Source: Pseudaeromonas aegiceratis (lineage in GTDB: Bacteria > Pseudomonadota > Gammaproteobacteria > Enterobacterales > Aeromonadaceae). From it: a DNA stretch of 64,000 bases. The stretch covers positions 2,666,001 through 2,730,000 of the forward strand of contig NZ_CP158016.1 in NCBI RefSeq assembly GCF_046254905.1, written 5' to 3'. Positions 25,401-32,576 of the stretch are shown piece after piece (position 1 is the stretch's first letter; every line of letters begins with the position of its first letter). A program made the position numbers and the translations under genes. The notes under the pieces were generated by a model that searched no databases, was not told the DNA's origin, and saw only the letters and a program-made list of their open reading frames with translations.

Positions 25401-26361
25401 GCAACGCGCTCAACCCCTGGCGCACCTGCGCCGCCAGCTGCGCCAGGGTCAACCCCGGCGCAAATTGCACCCGCAGCGGCAACAGGTTCACCTTGACGCC
25501 GGCGCTCTGCAGACTCACGGCATCCCGTCGACACATCTGAGGCAGGCACAAGCTCAGGGCCGCCTCCCCACTCCAGCGGTGCAGATAGAGGGCAAACAGG
25601 GCACACAACCACTCCTGCTCTCCCAGACCATAGCCGGCGGCAGTATCCACAATGCGTTGCCACAGGGGCCCCTCCCAGCGCTGCTGCAGAACAAGGGGCT
25701 CATCGCCCCCAAGCCCTGTTCCCCCCGCGGCGGCGGTCAAGGCGGCCGGCATTGGCCAGTCGGCCATCTGCGCCTGCCAGTAGGTGCTGTCTGCTTGCGC
25801 CTGATCCGATGCCAGATAGGCCTGTTCCTGCGCCAACAGCAGCGCCAGCGCCGGCTGGCGGCTGGCGGGCCAGGCTGCGCCCTGACACGCCGCCAGATAC
25901 AGCCGCCCCAGGGACTGGATCAGGAGGCCATAGCCATAACCATCCAACACCAGGTGATGGGCGGCCAGCACCAGGCCCCAGGATCGCTCCCCCAGTCGCG
26001 CCAAACCCAAACGTATCCAGTCCTCGCCCTCAGGCGGATAGGGAGCCCGGATCAGCTGCCGCGCCCAGGCCTGCCCGGCCAGGAGCGGATCGGACGCCCC
26101 ACGAAAATCTGCCGCTTGTACCTTGGGGGCCGGTCGCCCTGACGGCCGCTGCCTCGGCACCCCCTGGTGTTCGGTAAAACACAGGGTCAGGCTGGGCGTC
26201 TGCCGCCACAACTGCTCCAGCGCCGCCGACAGTGCCGCCGGATCCAGATCTCCCTCTATGGTCAGCCACTCCCCTGTGTTGAAGTCCAGGCGCTGCGGCG
26301 CCTGCTGCATGGCAAACCAGATCCCCTGTTGGGCCTGGGTCAGGGCGAGCCACTCAGACAT
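22426..26361 (-). CDS. entF: Enterobactin-type non-ribosomal peptide synthetase (C-A-PCP-TE)
   Basis: 1311 residues. Condensation domain with HHLVLDG at 135-141; adenylation domain (about 460-985) with YTSGSTGRPKG and YRTGD; carrier protein Ser995 in GGHSL; thioesterase with Ser1128 (GWSIGG), Asp1155 and a late His near 1280. The pocket residues read D-V-W-H-F-S-L-V-D-K, the serine code of E. coli EntF. It should condense 2,3-dihydroxybenzoyl-serine and cyclise or release it. The true ATG (26361) overlaps the entB stop; the longer frame reads through entB. No MbtH-like helper gene is adjacent, unlike entF with ybdZ in E. coli. Confidence 0.95.
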   Translation of the reverse strand: MSEWLALTQAQQGIWFAMQQAPQRLDFNTGEWLTIEGDLDPAALSAALEQLWRQTPSLTLCFTEHQGVPRQRPSGRPAPKVQAADFRGASDPLLAGQAWARQLIRAPYPPEGEDWIRLGLARLGERSWGLVLAAHHLVLDGYGYGLLIQSLGRLYLAACQGAAWPASRQPALALLLAQEQAYLASDQAQADSTYWQAQMADWPMPAALTAAAGGTGLGGDEPLVLQQRWEGPLWQRIVDTAAGYGLGEQEWLCALFALYLHRWSGEAALSLCLPQMCRRDAVSLQSAGVKVNLLPLRVQFAPGLTLAQLAAQVRQGLSALRRHQQWRYEALLRLCPSVAEGQEAPFGPQLNFLPFTADLRWGALTLRQQTLASGPVPDLALFFTPDAQGMLCRWEADPKRYDQALLARHQARFAQLVQQACAAPAGQLVATLPWLLAEDWAEQASWQGASRPVPPVSLSQLFEAQVSRTPDAEALVYEDQRLSYRQLNEAINRLAHLLLAQGVTAGDRVAVALPRSLELVISLHAIHKCGAAYLPLDPDYPPARLQDMLSRSAPRLLIQFARQPVLPEADTPQLRLGDPAVEQALAMAPSHNPAPAPEAGQLPAYVIYTSGSTGRPKGVVVGQAAIVNRLLWMQRAYPLAQGDRVLQKTPSGFDVSVWEFFWPLQTGAALVMARPGGHKDPGYLSQLIGREAISCLHFVPSMLALFLQEGELGSCGSLRLLFCSGEALPATVAQETLRRLPALALHNLYGPTEAAVDVTYWPCARHETEVPIGRPIDNLECLVLDPLGQPLPAGACGELYLGGTGLAEGYLFQPELTAERFVPHPLQPGARLYRTGDLACWRADGALLYLGRCDFQVKIRGQRMELGEVEHQLAALPAVAQVAVLAREDRPGDQRLVAYLVARQATLDDEAVRAALSAVLPEFMVPSAFVWLAALPLSANGKLDRRALPAPTYGSSDGRAPASEQEAALCRAFAEILGRDSVGPDEHFFLNGGHSLLAARLISQLRQQGAQSLTLAQLFAHPTPAALARQLTGTGQDDDDGLGVLFCLRRGDPAERPLFCVHPAGGISWCYSPLLKVLPTHLPLYGLQARGLRDGEDLPQDMTAMALDYLAQLRQIQPTGPYRLIGWSIGGMIAHHLACLLQQQGEQVELLGLLDAYPSDQWRQLPAPEEQEICQALLRMASLDENQWSGPWQRDAVFERLLQPDSALACLEARHLAAFVAVVINNRRLFTGTAHLRFDGDLLFFNAALPRSETWLSPLDWQPYVGGRILQHDIACQHQHMIKAGPLSQIGEQLGQALGYAPLTALRQVAS

Positions 26362-27226
26362 GGGCCACCTCCTGGGCGAGGAGTCGCCACCATCCCGCCA
26401 CCGTGGGCTCCTCGGCCAATTGCGCCAGACTGAGCTGAACGCCGGCGCGCTGCCAGCGCCCCAGCCAGCCCATGACACGGATGGAGTCGAGCCCCCACTC
26501 CAGCAGATCGTCCTGCCAACCCAGCTGCTCAGGCGGGATCCCCAAGATCTGGGCCAGGAGCGCCCGCAGCGCCTCGGCAGACTCCGGCAGGGCAGCCGGC
26601 CAGGCCGACAGCACCTGGTCCGTGGTCGGTATCCGCCCGCAGCGCTTGGCGACATAGTCCAGGGCCAGACGGTGTTCTTCGGCGGAGAAGTCCGCTATCC
26701 CATCGGCCAGCACGAAGGGCTGTATATCCTGCATGAATGCATCGCAGGCGCTCATCAGCACCCCGATATGGCCATAGACACCCCCGATCACCAGTTGATC
26801 CCGGCCCCATTGGCGCATTTTTTCCCGCAGCTCGCTGCGGACAAAGGCGCTGTAGCGCCACTTGGTCAATACCAGATCCTGGGGGGCGGGTGCCAGGCAG
26901 GACACGATGGCGCTGGCCTCAGGACGGGCCGGCAGTCCGGGCCCCCACATGTCGGTCAGCAGGCCGCGCTCCTCGGCGGACTGCTGGGCCGGCTGGGCCG
27001 TGTAAACCACCGGGATCCCCAGCTGGCGGGCACGGGCCACCAGGGCCTGCAGATGGGCCAGCAGAGACGGGATCGGCGCCAGGTCGGCATCGTAAAAGTC
27101 GAGGAAATAGTCCTGCATGTCGTGGATCAGCAAGACGCTGCGGGCCGGGTCCAGGCGCCAGTCAACCCGCTCGCTGGCGCAAGCGGTCGGCATCTCATAG
27201 GCGGCAATGGTAGGTATCGTCATCAT
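26354..27226 (-). CDS. entB: Isochorismatase with aryl carrier domain
   Basis: 290 residues. The N-terminal isochorismatase domain (about 30-205) has LLIHDMQDYFLDF, KWRYSAF and VYGHIGVLMSACDAF; it hydrolyses isochorismate to the dihydrodiol used by EntA. The C-terminal aryl carrier domain (about 215-290) has WGLDSIRVMGW with the phosphopantetheine Ser248, and presents dihydroxybenzoate to EntF. ATG at 27226 overlaps the entE TGA by one base; a second ATG follows at once. Confidence 0.95.
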   Translation of the reverse strand: MMTIPTIAAYEMPTACASERVDWRLDPARSVLLIHDMQDYFLDFYDADLAPIPSLLAHLQALVARARQLGIPVVYTAQPAQQSAEERGLLTDMWGPGLPARPEASAIVSCLAPAPQDLVLTKWRYSAFVRSELREKMRQWGRDQLVIGGVYGHIGVLMSACDAFMQDIQPFVLADGIADFSAEEHRLALDYVAKRCGRIPTTDQVLSAWPAALPESAEALRALLAQILGIPPEQLGWQDDLLEWGLDSIRVMGWLGRWQRAGVQLSLAQLAEEPTVAGWWRLLAQEVAHV

Positions 27227-28857
27227 CAATCCTTTGTCATGGTGGCCGCCTGCAGCATCTCCAGCAGACGGCGTTTATGGACCTTGCCCACCGGGGTCAG
27301 CGGCAGGCGTTCGAGCAGTGTCAGCCGATCTGGCAACTTGTATTCCGCCAGACCCAGCTCCCGTAAGAAGAGCCGCAGCTGCGGCAGCCCCAGGGGCGTC
27401 TCTCCCTTGAGCACCAGACAGGCACAGATCCGCTCCCCCAGCGCCTCATCGGGCAGCCCCAGGGCGGCAGCGGCGGCGACGGCGGGGTGTTGCAGCAGGC
27501 AGGCCTCCAACTCGGCGGCGGCGATCTTCTCCCCGCCCCGATTGATCTGGTCCTTGCTGCGGCCCACCACCTGGAGATAACCGTCCGCCCGCAAGCGAAC
27601 CCGATCTCCGGTGCGATAAAACCCCTCCGGGGTAAAGGCCAGGGCATTGTGTTCAGCGGCGCGGTAATAACCGCGAATGGTGTAGGGACCGCGGGTCAGC
27701 AGGTTGCCCTCCTGGCCCACAGGCACGGGCCTGTCCTCATCATCCAGTATCACTATCTTGTCATCCGGGCTGATGGGGCGCCCCTGGCTATGCAGCAGCC
27801 GCTCCTCGGCATCGCCCAGGCGGGTGTAGTTGACCAGGCCTTCCGCCATGCCGAAGACCTGCTGAAACTGGCAGGCCGGCAGGCGCTGGATGGCTTGCTG
27901 CGCCAGGGTGGGCGCCAGGGGGGCGCCCCCCACCTGCAGCAGGCGGATCCCCGCCAGCTTCACCTCGGCGTTGGGCTGGGCCAACCACAGTTGCAGCAGC
28001 GACGGCACCAGGGCCAGGTGATTGATCTGATGGCGTGCCACCAGCTCGAACGCCGTGGCGGGCTCGGGTCCCTCCGCCAGAATGACGCAACCGCCCGCCC
28101 ACCAGATCCCCAGCGCCCCGGGAGAGCTCAGCGGGTAGTTATGGGCTGCCGGCAGCACGCACAAAAACCGCTGCTCGGGCGTCAGGCCGCACAGACGGGC
28201 ACTCTCGCGAACGCTGTAGAAATAGTCATCATGAGTACGAGGGATCAGCTTGGGCAGCCCAGTGGTGCCCCCTGACAGCTGAAAAAAGGCCAGGGCGGAG
28301 GCCGGTGGTGGTGCTGGCAACGCCCTGGCCGGCGGGGTGCCGGCCAGCGGCCAGGGTGTCAGCTCCTGCGCCTCCCCAAGCACCAGCAGGTGCCGCAAGG
28401 TCGGACACTGAGCCTGAACCTGTCGCGCCAGCACACGGTAATCAAAGCCCTGCCAGACATCGGCACTCACATAGGCCACTGCCTCTACCTGCTGGCAGAA
28501 GCTGACGATCTCCCGGCGCCGGTGGGCCGGCAGGGCCAGCACAGGAACTATGCCCAGCCGCAGCAACGCCAGAAACAGCAGATAAAACTCGGCCCGATTG
28601 GGCAGCTGGATCACCACCTTGTCGCCAGGCTGCCAACCCAGCGTCAGCACTCCCTGGGCCAGTTGCGTCACAGCCTGCTCCAGCTGGCTGTAACTCCATT
28701 GCCGCTGACCGCAGATGAGGGCCGTCTGGTCGCTGTAACAGGCCGCCCCCCGCAGCAGCAGTTGACTCAAGGGTTGCCCCAGCCAATAGCCGGCAGCACG
28801 GTAGTAGGTGGCCAGCGCCGCAGGCCATGGAGTCCAGCCGAGATCCTGAGTCGTCAT
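27226..28857 (-). CDS. entE: 2,3-dihydroxybenzoate-AMP ligase
   Basis: 543 residues of the stand-alone adenylation family that activates dihydroxybenzoate and loads it on EntB. Visible are LSGGTTGLPKLIPRTHDDY (phosphate loop), VFGMAEGLVNYTR, FYRTGDRVR and a late KVHKRRL lysine. Its ATG overlaps the entC stop (ATGA), giving a tightly coupled C-E-B-F order. Confidence 0.95.
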   Translation of the reverse strand: MTTQDLGWTPWPAALATYYRAAGYWLGQPLSQLLLRGAACYSDQTALICGQRQWSYSQLEQAVTQLAQGVLTLGWQPGDKVVIQLPNRAEFYLLFLALLRLGIVPVLALPAHRRREIVSFCQQVEAVAYVSADVWQGFDYRVLARQVQAQCPTLRHLLVLGEAQELTPWPLAGTPPARALPAPPPASALAFFQLSGGTTGLPKLIPRTHDDYFYSVRESARLCGLTPEQRFLCVLPAAHNYPLSSPGALGIWWAGGCVILAEGPEPATAFELVARHQINHLALVPSLLQLWLAQPNAEVKLAGIRLLQVGGAPLAPTLAQQAIQRLPACQFQQVFGMAEGLVNYTRLGDAEERLLHSQGRPISPDDKIVILDDEDRPVPVGQEGNLLTRGPYTIRGYYRAAEHNALAFTPEGFYRTGDRVRLRADGYLQVVGRSKDQINRGGEKIAAAELEACLLQHPAVAAAAALGLPDEALGERICACLVLKGETPLGLPQLRLFLRELGLAEYKLPDRLTLLERLPLTPVGKVHKRRLLEMLQAATMTKD

Positions 28858-30044
28858 GCCAGACCCTCCGTCCAGCCACTCAGCCCCAGCGCCCCCAACA
28901 GGGTCTGAAACTTGGCCGCCGTCTCCCGTCGCTCGGCGGCAGGGTCGGAGTCAGCCACCACGCCGGCGCCGGCATAGAGGGTGGCCCGGTTGCCTTGCAC
29001 CTGGGCACAGCGAATGGTGACGGCCCATTCGCCGTTGCCCTGGGCATCACACCAGCCCACGGCACCGGTAAACAGCCCCCTGGGATCGTGTTCCAGACGA
29101 TCCATCAACGCCAGCGCAGGCTCAGTGGGATAGCCCCCGACGGCCGGGGTCGGATGCAAGCATTGCAGCAGATCCAAAACGCCCAGATGGGATGCCGGCA
29201 GCCGCCCGCGGATCGGGGTGGCCAGATGCCACAGGGTGGGCGTGGGAATAAGCTGGGGAGTCTCGGGGATCCAGGTCTGACAACCCAGCCCCTGCAAGGC
29301 CTCCCGTATGCCCTGGATCATCAGGGCATGCTCATGCTGATCCTTGCGCGAGGCCAGCAAACGCTGCGCCTGCTGCGCATCCTCCTGCGTATGGCTGCCG
29401 CGGGCCAGGGTACCGGCCAGGGGCAAGGCCTCAAACTGGCCGTCATGGCAGGCGATCAGCAGCTCAGGACTGGCTCCCATCAGGCTGGCCGGTGCATCCT
29501 GGGCCGCGAGCCCCAGCGCAAAGCGATACCCGGCACCATGTGCCAGTGCCAGATGGCGCAACAGAGCCGCTTGATCCACGGCATCACGGGTCTCAATCTG
29601 CAGCTGTCGCCCCAGTACAACCTTCTGTACCGGACCTTGCCGCAAGGCGTCCCTGGCCAGCCCCACCGCCGCCTCAAAGTCTTCTGCGCTGGGCACGGAC
29701 TGATAGAACTGAGCCTGGCTGGCCAATGGGCGGGAGTGGGACTCTTTTTGCAGGGGCTGGCCGAATCTGGGCGCCTTGGCCAGCCACAACCGCACCGGCT
29801 CCTGCCGACCAAAGGGGATGGCACCGGCGATGCAGGCCCCGTCGGGCGCCTGTTGCAGCCAATGACGCAAGGTGGGCAGCAGTGTCGTTAAACTTTCCCC
29901 CGGCAAGGGATCGCACTGGGCCGCATCCGGGATCAGCAGGGTGCCGCTGGGTGAGGCGAAAAAGAACGGCATGCCGGGTCGGTACTGAGATAACAGCACC
30001 TCACCGGGCATGTTGGGGCGATTAAACGCGGGGCAAGCATCCAT
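28854..30044 (-). CDS. entC: Isochorismate synthase
   Basis: 396 residues from the ATG at 30044, which has GGAGAG seven bases upstream and matches E. coli EntC (391). The chorismate-binding fold shows KVVLGRQLQIE, GASPELLIA, LAGTLARGSH and HPTPAVGGYPTEPAL with catalytic Glu/Lys regions. It converts chorismate to isochorismate, committing it to the siderophore. First gene of entCEBF behind a Fur-like site; upstream open frame (to 30089) lacks a ribosome site. Confidence 0.93.
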   Translation of the reverse strand: MDACPAFNRPNMPGEVLLSQYRPGMPFFFASPSGTLLIPDAAQCDPLPGESLTTLLPTLRHWLQQAPDGACIAGAIPFGRQEPVRLWLAKAPRFGQPLQKESHSRPLASQAQFYQSVPSAEDFEAAVGLARDALRQGPVQKVVLGRQLQIETRDAVDQAALLRHLALAHGAGYRFALGLAAQDAPASLMGASPELLIACHDGQFEALPLAGTLARGSHTQEDAQQAQRLLASRKDQHEHALMIQGIREALQGLGCQTWIPETPQLIPTPTLWHLATPIRGRLPASHLGVLDLLQCLHPTPAVGGYPTEPALALMDRLEHDPRGLFTGAVGWCDAQGNGEWAVTIRCAQVQGNRATLYAGAGVVADSDPAAERRETAAKFQTLLGALGLSGWTEGLA

Positions 30045-30103
30045 AGCGCGACTCTCCATCGTATCCGGTGCCACAGCACCTCCCATCAAGGGAAATGGAT
30101 CTT

Positions 30104-30122
30104 ATTGGGAATCATTCTCACT
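30104..30122 (-). promoter_or_regulatory. Fur-like site upstream of entC
   Basis: On the minus strand AGTGAGAATGATTCCCAAT has 13 of 19 bases of the Fur consensus and the typical GAGAATGATT core. It overlaps the stop codon of the PPTase gene. Confidence 0.55.
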
Positions 30123-30786
30123 TGCAATGGAATTGTTTCGTTTGTCGTGCCAGCTGGATCTCGAGGCAGGGCACAGGTGGTAAGGGGCGATCGATCGACC
30201 AGGCCAGCGCCCCTATCCAGGGGGATGACAGACAGAGATCCCGCACCCATCCCCCTTGGTCGGTGACAGGGTAACAACCGGCCTCGGGGTGGCAGCAAAC
30301 CGGCGTACTGCCCCAGCGGGTCAACCCATGGCCCAGCGCCTTAAGCCAGGCCTCCTTGCGCACCCAGAACCGCCACGGTGACCAAGCCGGCCCCAGTTGC
30401 TGTTGCCGCATTCGCTCTTCGGCACTGAGCAGAGGGGGTAGCCAATCCATCGCAGAGTGGGGATCCACCGCCTCCAGATCCACCCCCACTGGAGCCTGGG
30501 TCGAGATGGCCAACAGGGCGTATCCAGCCGCATGACTCAAGGAAAAATGGGGGCCGCCGACCAGGGTCGGCTTGCCGTTTTCTCCAACCTCGAAACGCAG
30601 CGCCGACGGATGCTCGCCCCGCATCTGGCCCAGGAGGCAGCGCAAGCCAAGGTGGGCATGGGCATATTGGTCAGCCAAGTGGGGTTGACGCAGCTGGGCC
30701 AGCCGCAGCCGCTCCCGCTCATCCAGCCAGGCCAGACAGTCGGTTAGCCGAGGCTGCTGCACAGACCAGCGATACAAAAACAACAT
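30118..30786 (-). CDS. entD: 4'-phosphopantetheinyl transferase, Sfp-type
   Basis: 222 residues. FSLSHAAGYALLAI, VGVDLEAVD (metal-binding Asp/Glu) and WVRKEAWLKALGHGL form the catalytic core that moves phosphopantetheine from CoA to Ser248 of EntB and Ser995 of EntF. The sequence looks more Sfp/Gsp-like than E. coli EntD; the gene name reflects role in the cluster. The ATG has no obvious ribosome site, and a Fur box begins nine bases before it, so the leader must be very short or the start is downstream. Confidence 0.85.
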   Translation of the reverse strand: MLFLYRWSVQQPRLTDCLAWLDERERLRLAQLRQPHLADQYAHAHLGLRCLLGQMRGEHPSALRFEVGENGKPTLVGGPHFSLSHAAGYALLAISTQAPVGVDLEAVDPHSAMDWLPPLLSAEERMRQQQLGPAWSPWRFWVRKEAWLKALGHGLTRWGSTPVCCHPEAGCYPVTDQGGWVRDLCLSSPWIGALAWSIDRPLPPVPCLEIQLARQTKQFHCK

Positions 30787-30794
30787 GAGGCATT

Positions 30795-30813
30795 ATTGAT
30801 ATTGATTCTCATT
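30795..30813. promoter_or_regulatory. Fur box between the PPTase and exporter genes
   Basis: On the minus strand AATGAGAATCAATATCAAT has 16 of 19 consensus bases. It lies between divergent entD and the MFS exporter and can control both. Confidence 0.8.
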
Positions 30814-30853
30814 GGCGATAGAGTGCCAAGCATTCGCGTCTAAGGCAATCATC

Positions 30854-32074
30854 ATGATCCCATCCAGCTCCACGGCCCGGCAGGATGCCTGGCTACTGTG
30901 GCCCCTGGCCGCCATTCACTTCTATCACCTGCTGGATCTGCTGATGTTGCAGCCCCTGGCCCCGCAACTGATGAGCCAGCTGGCCCTCTCCAGCGGCCAG
31001 TTTGCCAGCCTGGTGACGGCCTATGCCCTGTGTGCCGCCGTGGGAGGCCTGATTGCGGCCCTGTTTATCGACCGGGTGGAGCGCAAGCGGCTGCTGCTCT
31101 GCCTGTTTGCCCTATTCAGCCTGATGACGCTGCTGTGCGGTCTGGCCAGTGATTATGGCGTCTTGCTGCTGGCCCGGGGGGTAAGCGGCCTCGCCGGCGG
31201 CATGCTCAGCGCCATGGTGCAGACCCTGATCGGCGATCTGATCCCGCCGGAGCGGCGCGGTCGCGCCACCGGCCTCATGATGTCCATGTTCTCCCTGGCC
31301 AGCATACTGGGGGTGCCCTTGGCCCTCTGGCTCAGCGAGCTGGGCGGTTGGCGGCTGCCCTTTGTCCTGCTCGCCACCCTGGCATTGCCCTGTGCCCTGG
31401 TAGCGGCCTGGCGCCTGCCCCGCCGACCACCCATGCCGCAAGCCAAGCTGAGCCACCCCCTGGCCATGTGGGGACGCATACTGGCGCCCCGGCGCCACCG
31501 CGCCGCCTTGCTGTTTGTCTGTTGCGGCGTCTTCTCCGGTGCCTGCGTCATGCCGTTTCTGGCCATCTATCTGACCCAAGCGTTGCAGGTCTCCAGCGGC
31601 CTGCTCTCCTGGGTCTACCTGCTGGGGGGCGCCGCCACCCTGCTGGCCAGCCGCTGGGTCGGCGGCTGGAGCGACCGGGTGGGCAAGCCCCAGGCCTTCT
31701 TGCGCCTCGCCGGCCTCTCCCTGCTGCCCATCACGCTCATCACTCAGTTGCCCCCCCTGCCCTGGTACGGCCTGCTGCTGGCCACCACCCTGTTCTTCCT
31801 GCTGGTACCCTGCCGCTCTGTGCCGGCGGTGGCCCTGGTGACCAGCTCGGTGGATCCGGCGCTGCGGGGCGGCTTTCTGGCCATGAACGCCAGCTGCCAG
31901 CAGTTGGCCACCGCCGCCGGGGCCACGGTGGCAGGACAACTGGTGCAGGTGAGCGAACAGGGGGTCAGCGGCTATGGCTATGCCGGTCTGCTGGGCGGGC
32001 TGGCCACCCTGGCGGCCATGGTCCTGTGTCTGCGGATCCCGCCCCTACCCCGGGCAGAGCCCAGCACGGCCTGA
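30854..32074 (+). CDS. MFS transporter, probable siderophore exporter
   Basis: 406 residues with about 12 membrane helices. The loop RVERKRLL after helix 2 and ERRGRATGLMMSMF after helix 5 are typical of the drug/H+ antiporter-like MFS. ATG at 30854 has AAGG eight bases upstream; the longer frame is not conserved. Divergent from the ent operon and sharing its Fur box, so it probably exports the finished siderophore, a role like EntS, although I cannot show orthology. Confidence 0.78.
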   Translation: MIPSSSTARQDAWLLWPLAAIHFYHLLDLLMLQPLAPQLMSQLALSSGQFASLVTAYALCAAVGGLIAALFIDRVERKRLLLCLFALFSLMTLLCGLASDYGVLLLARGVSGLAGGMLSAMVQTLIGDLIPPERRGRATGLMMSMFSLASILGVPLALWLSELGGWRLPFVLLATLALPCALVAAWRLPRRPPMPQAKLSHPLAMWGRILAPRRHRAALLFVCCGVFSGACVMPFLAIYLTQALQVSSGLLSWVYLLGGAATLLASRWVGGWSDRVGKPQAFLRLAGLSLLPITLITQLPPLPWYGLLLATTLFFLLVPCRSVPAVALVTSSVDPALRGGFLAMNASCQQLATAAGATVAGQLVQVSEQGVSGYGYAGLLGGLATLAAMVLCLRIPPLPRAEPSTA

Positions 32075-32086
32075 GGCCGACGCGCC

Positions 32087-32143
32087 AACAAAAAGGGCCT
32101 GCAACAGCAGGCGCACAAACAAAAAGGGCCTGCAGCAGCAGGC
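32087..32143. repeat. Duplicated terminator arm
   Basis: A 26-base unit starting AACAAAAAGGGCCTGCA occurs at 32087-32112 and again at 32118-32143 with one mismatch. Only the second copy forms the full terminator hairpin. Confidence 0.85.
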
Positions 32144-32147
32144 CCTT
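32124..32147. terminator. Terminator between the MFS exporter and erpA, bidirectional
   Basis: Stem AAGGGCCTGC / GCAGGCCCTT with an AGCA loop; on the minus strand it is followed by TTTGTTTG. It serves erpA and probably the convergent exporter. Confidence 0.85.
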
Positions 32148-32171
32148 GGGCAAGGCAATAGCGGGGGCGGC

Positions 32172-32522
32172 TTAGATGGAGAAGGAGGAGCCGCAGCCGC
32201 AGGTGGTGGTGGCATTGGGGTTGGTCACCAAGAAGCGGGAGCCTTCGAGGCCCTCGGTGTAGTCCACGGTGCCGCCCACCAGGTACTGCAGGCTCATGCC
32301 GTCCACCACCATGATGACGCCATCGCGCTCCACCACGGTATCGCCGTCATTGATCTTCTCGTCGAAGGTGAAGCCGTACTGGAAGCCGGAGCAACCGCCG
32401 CCGGTGATGTACACCCGCAGCTTGAGTTCCGGATTCTCCTCTTCGGTGATCAGGCTCTTGATCTTGGCCGCGGCGGCCGCGGTCATCTCGATGGGGAACT
32501 GCATCTCAACACTGTCGCTCAT
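32172..32522 (-). CDS. erpA: Iron-sulfur cluster insertion protein
   Basis: 116 residues of the HesB/IscA A-type carrier family. The three cluster-binding cysteines are in GGGCSGFQYG and the C-terminal TTCGCGSSF. ErpA passes [4Fe-4S] clusters to apoproteins such as IspG/IspH. The ATG at 32522 has GAGG six bases upstream and gives the E. coli length (114). Its place next to hemL and clcA matches enteric gene order. Confidence 0.94.
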   Translation of the reverse strand: MSDSVEMQFPIEMTAAAAAKIKSLITEEENPELKLRVYITGGGCSGFQYGFTFDEKINDGDTVVERDGVIMVVDGMSLQYLVGGTVDYTEGLEGSRFLVTNPNATTTCGCGSSFSI

Positions 32523-32576
32523 GATCAACCTCACATAATGCAATGGGGCGGATTATCCAATACCCGAGTTGGGAGT

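Noticed and set aside
22426..26361. Assignment of the cluster to amonabactin or vibriobactin
   Set aside because: Amonabactin needs two synthetases for Lys/Gly/aromatic residues and vibriobactin needs VibF/VibH; here one synthetase has the serine pocket code and an EntF layout.
26362..26655. N-terminal extension of EntF by 98 residues
   Set aside because: This part lies entirely within entB in another frame, is Arg/Trp-rich, and the EntF family begins at MSEWLALTQAQ.
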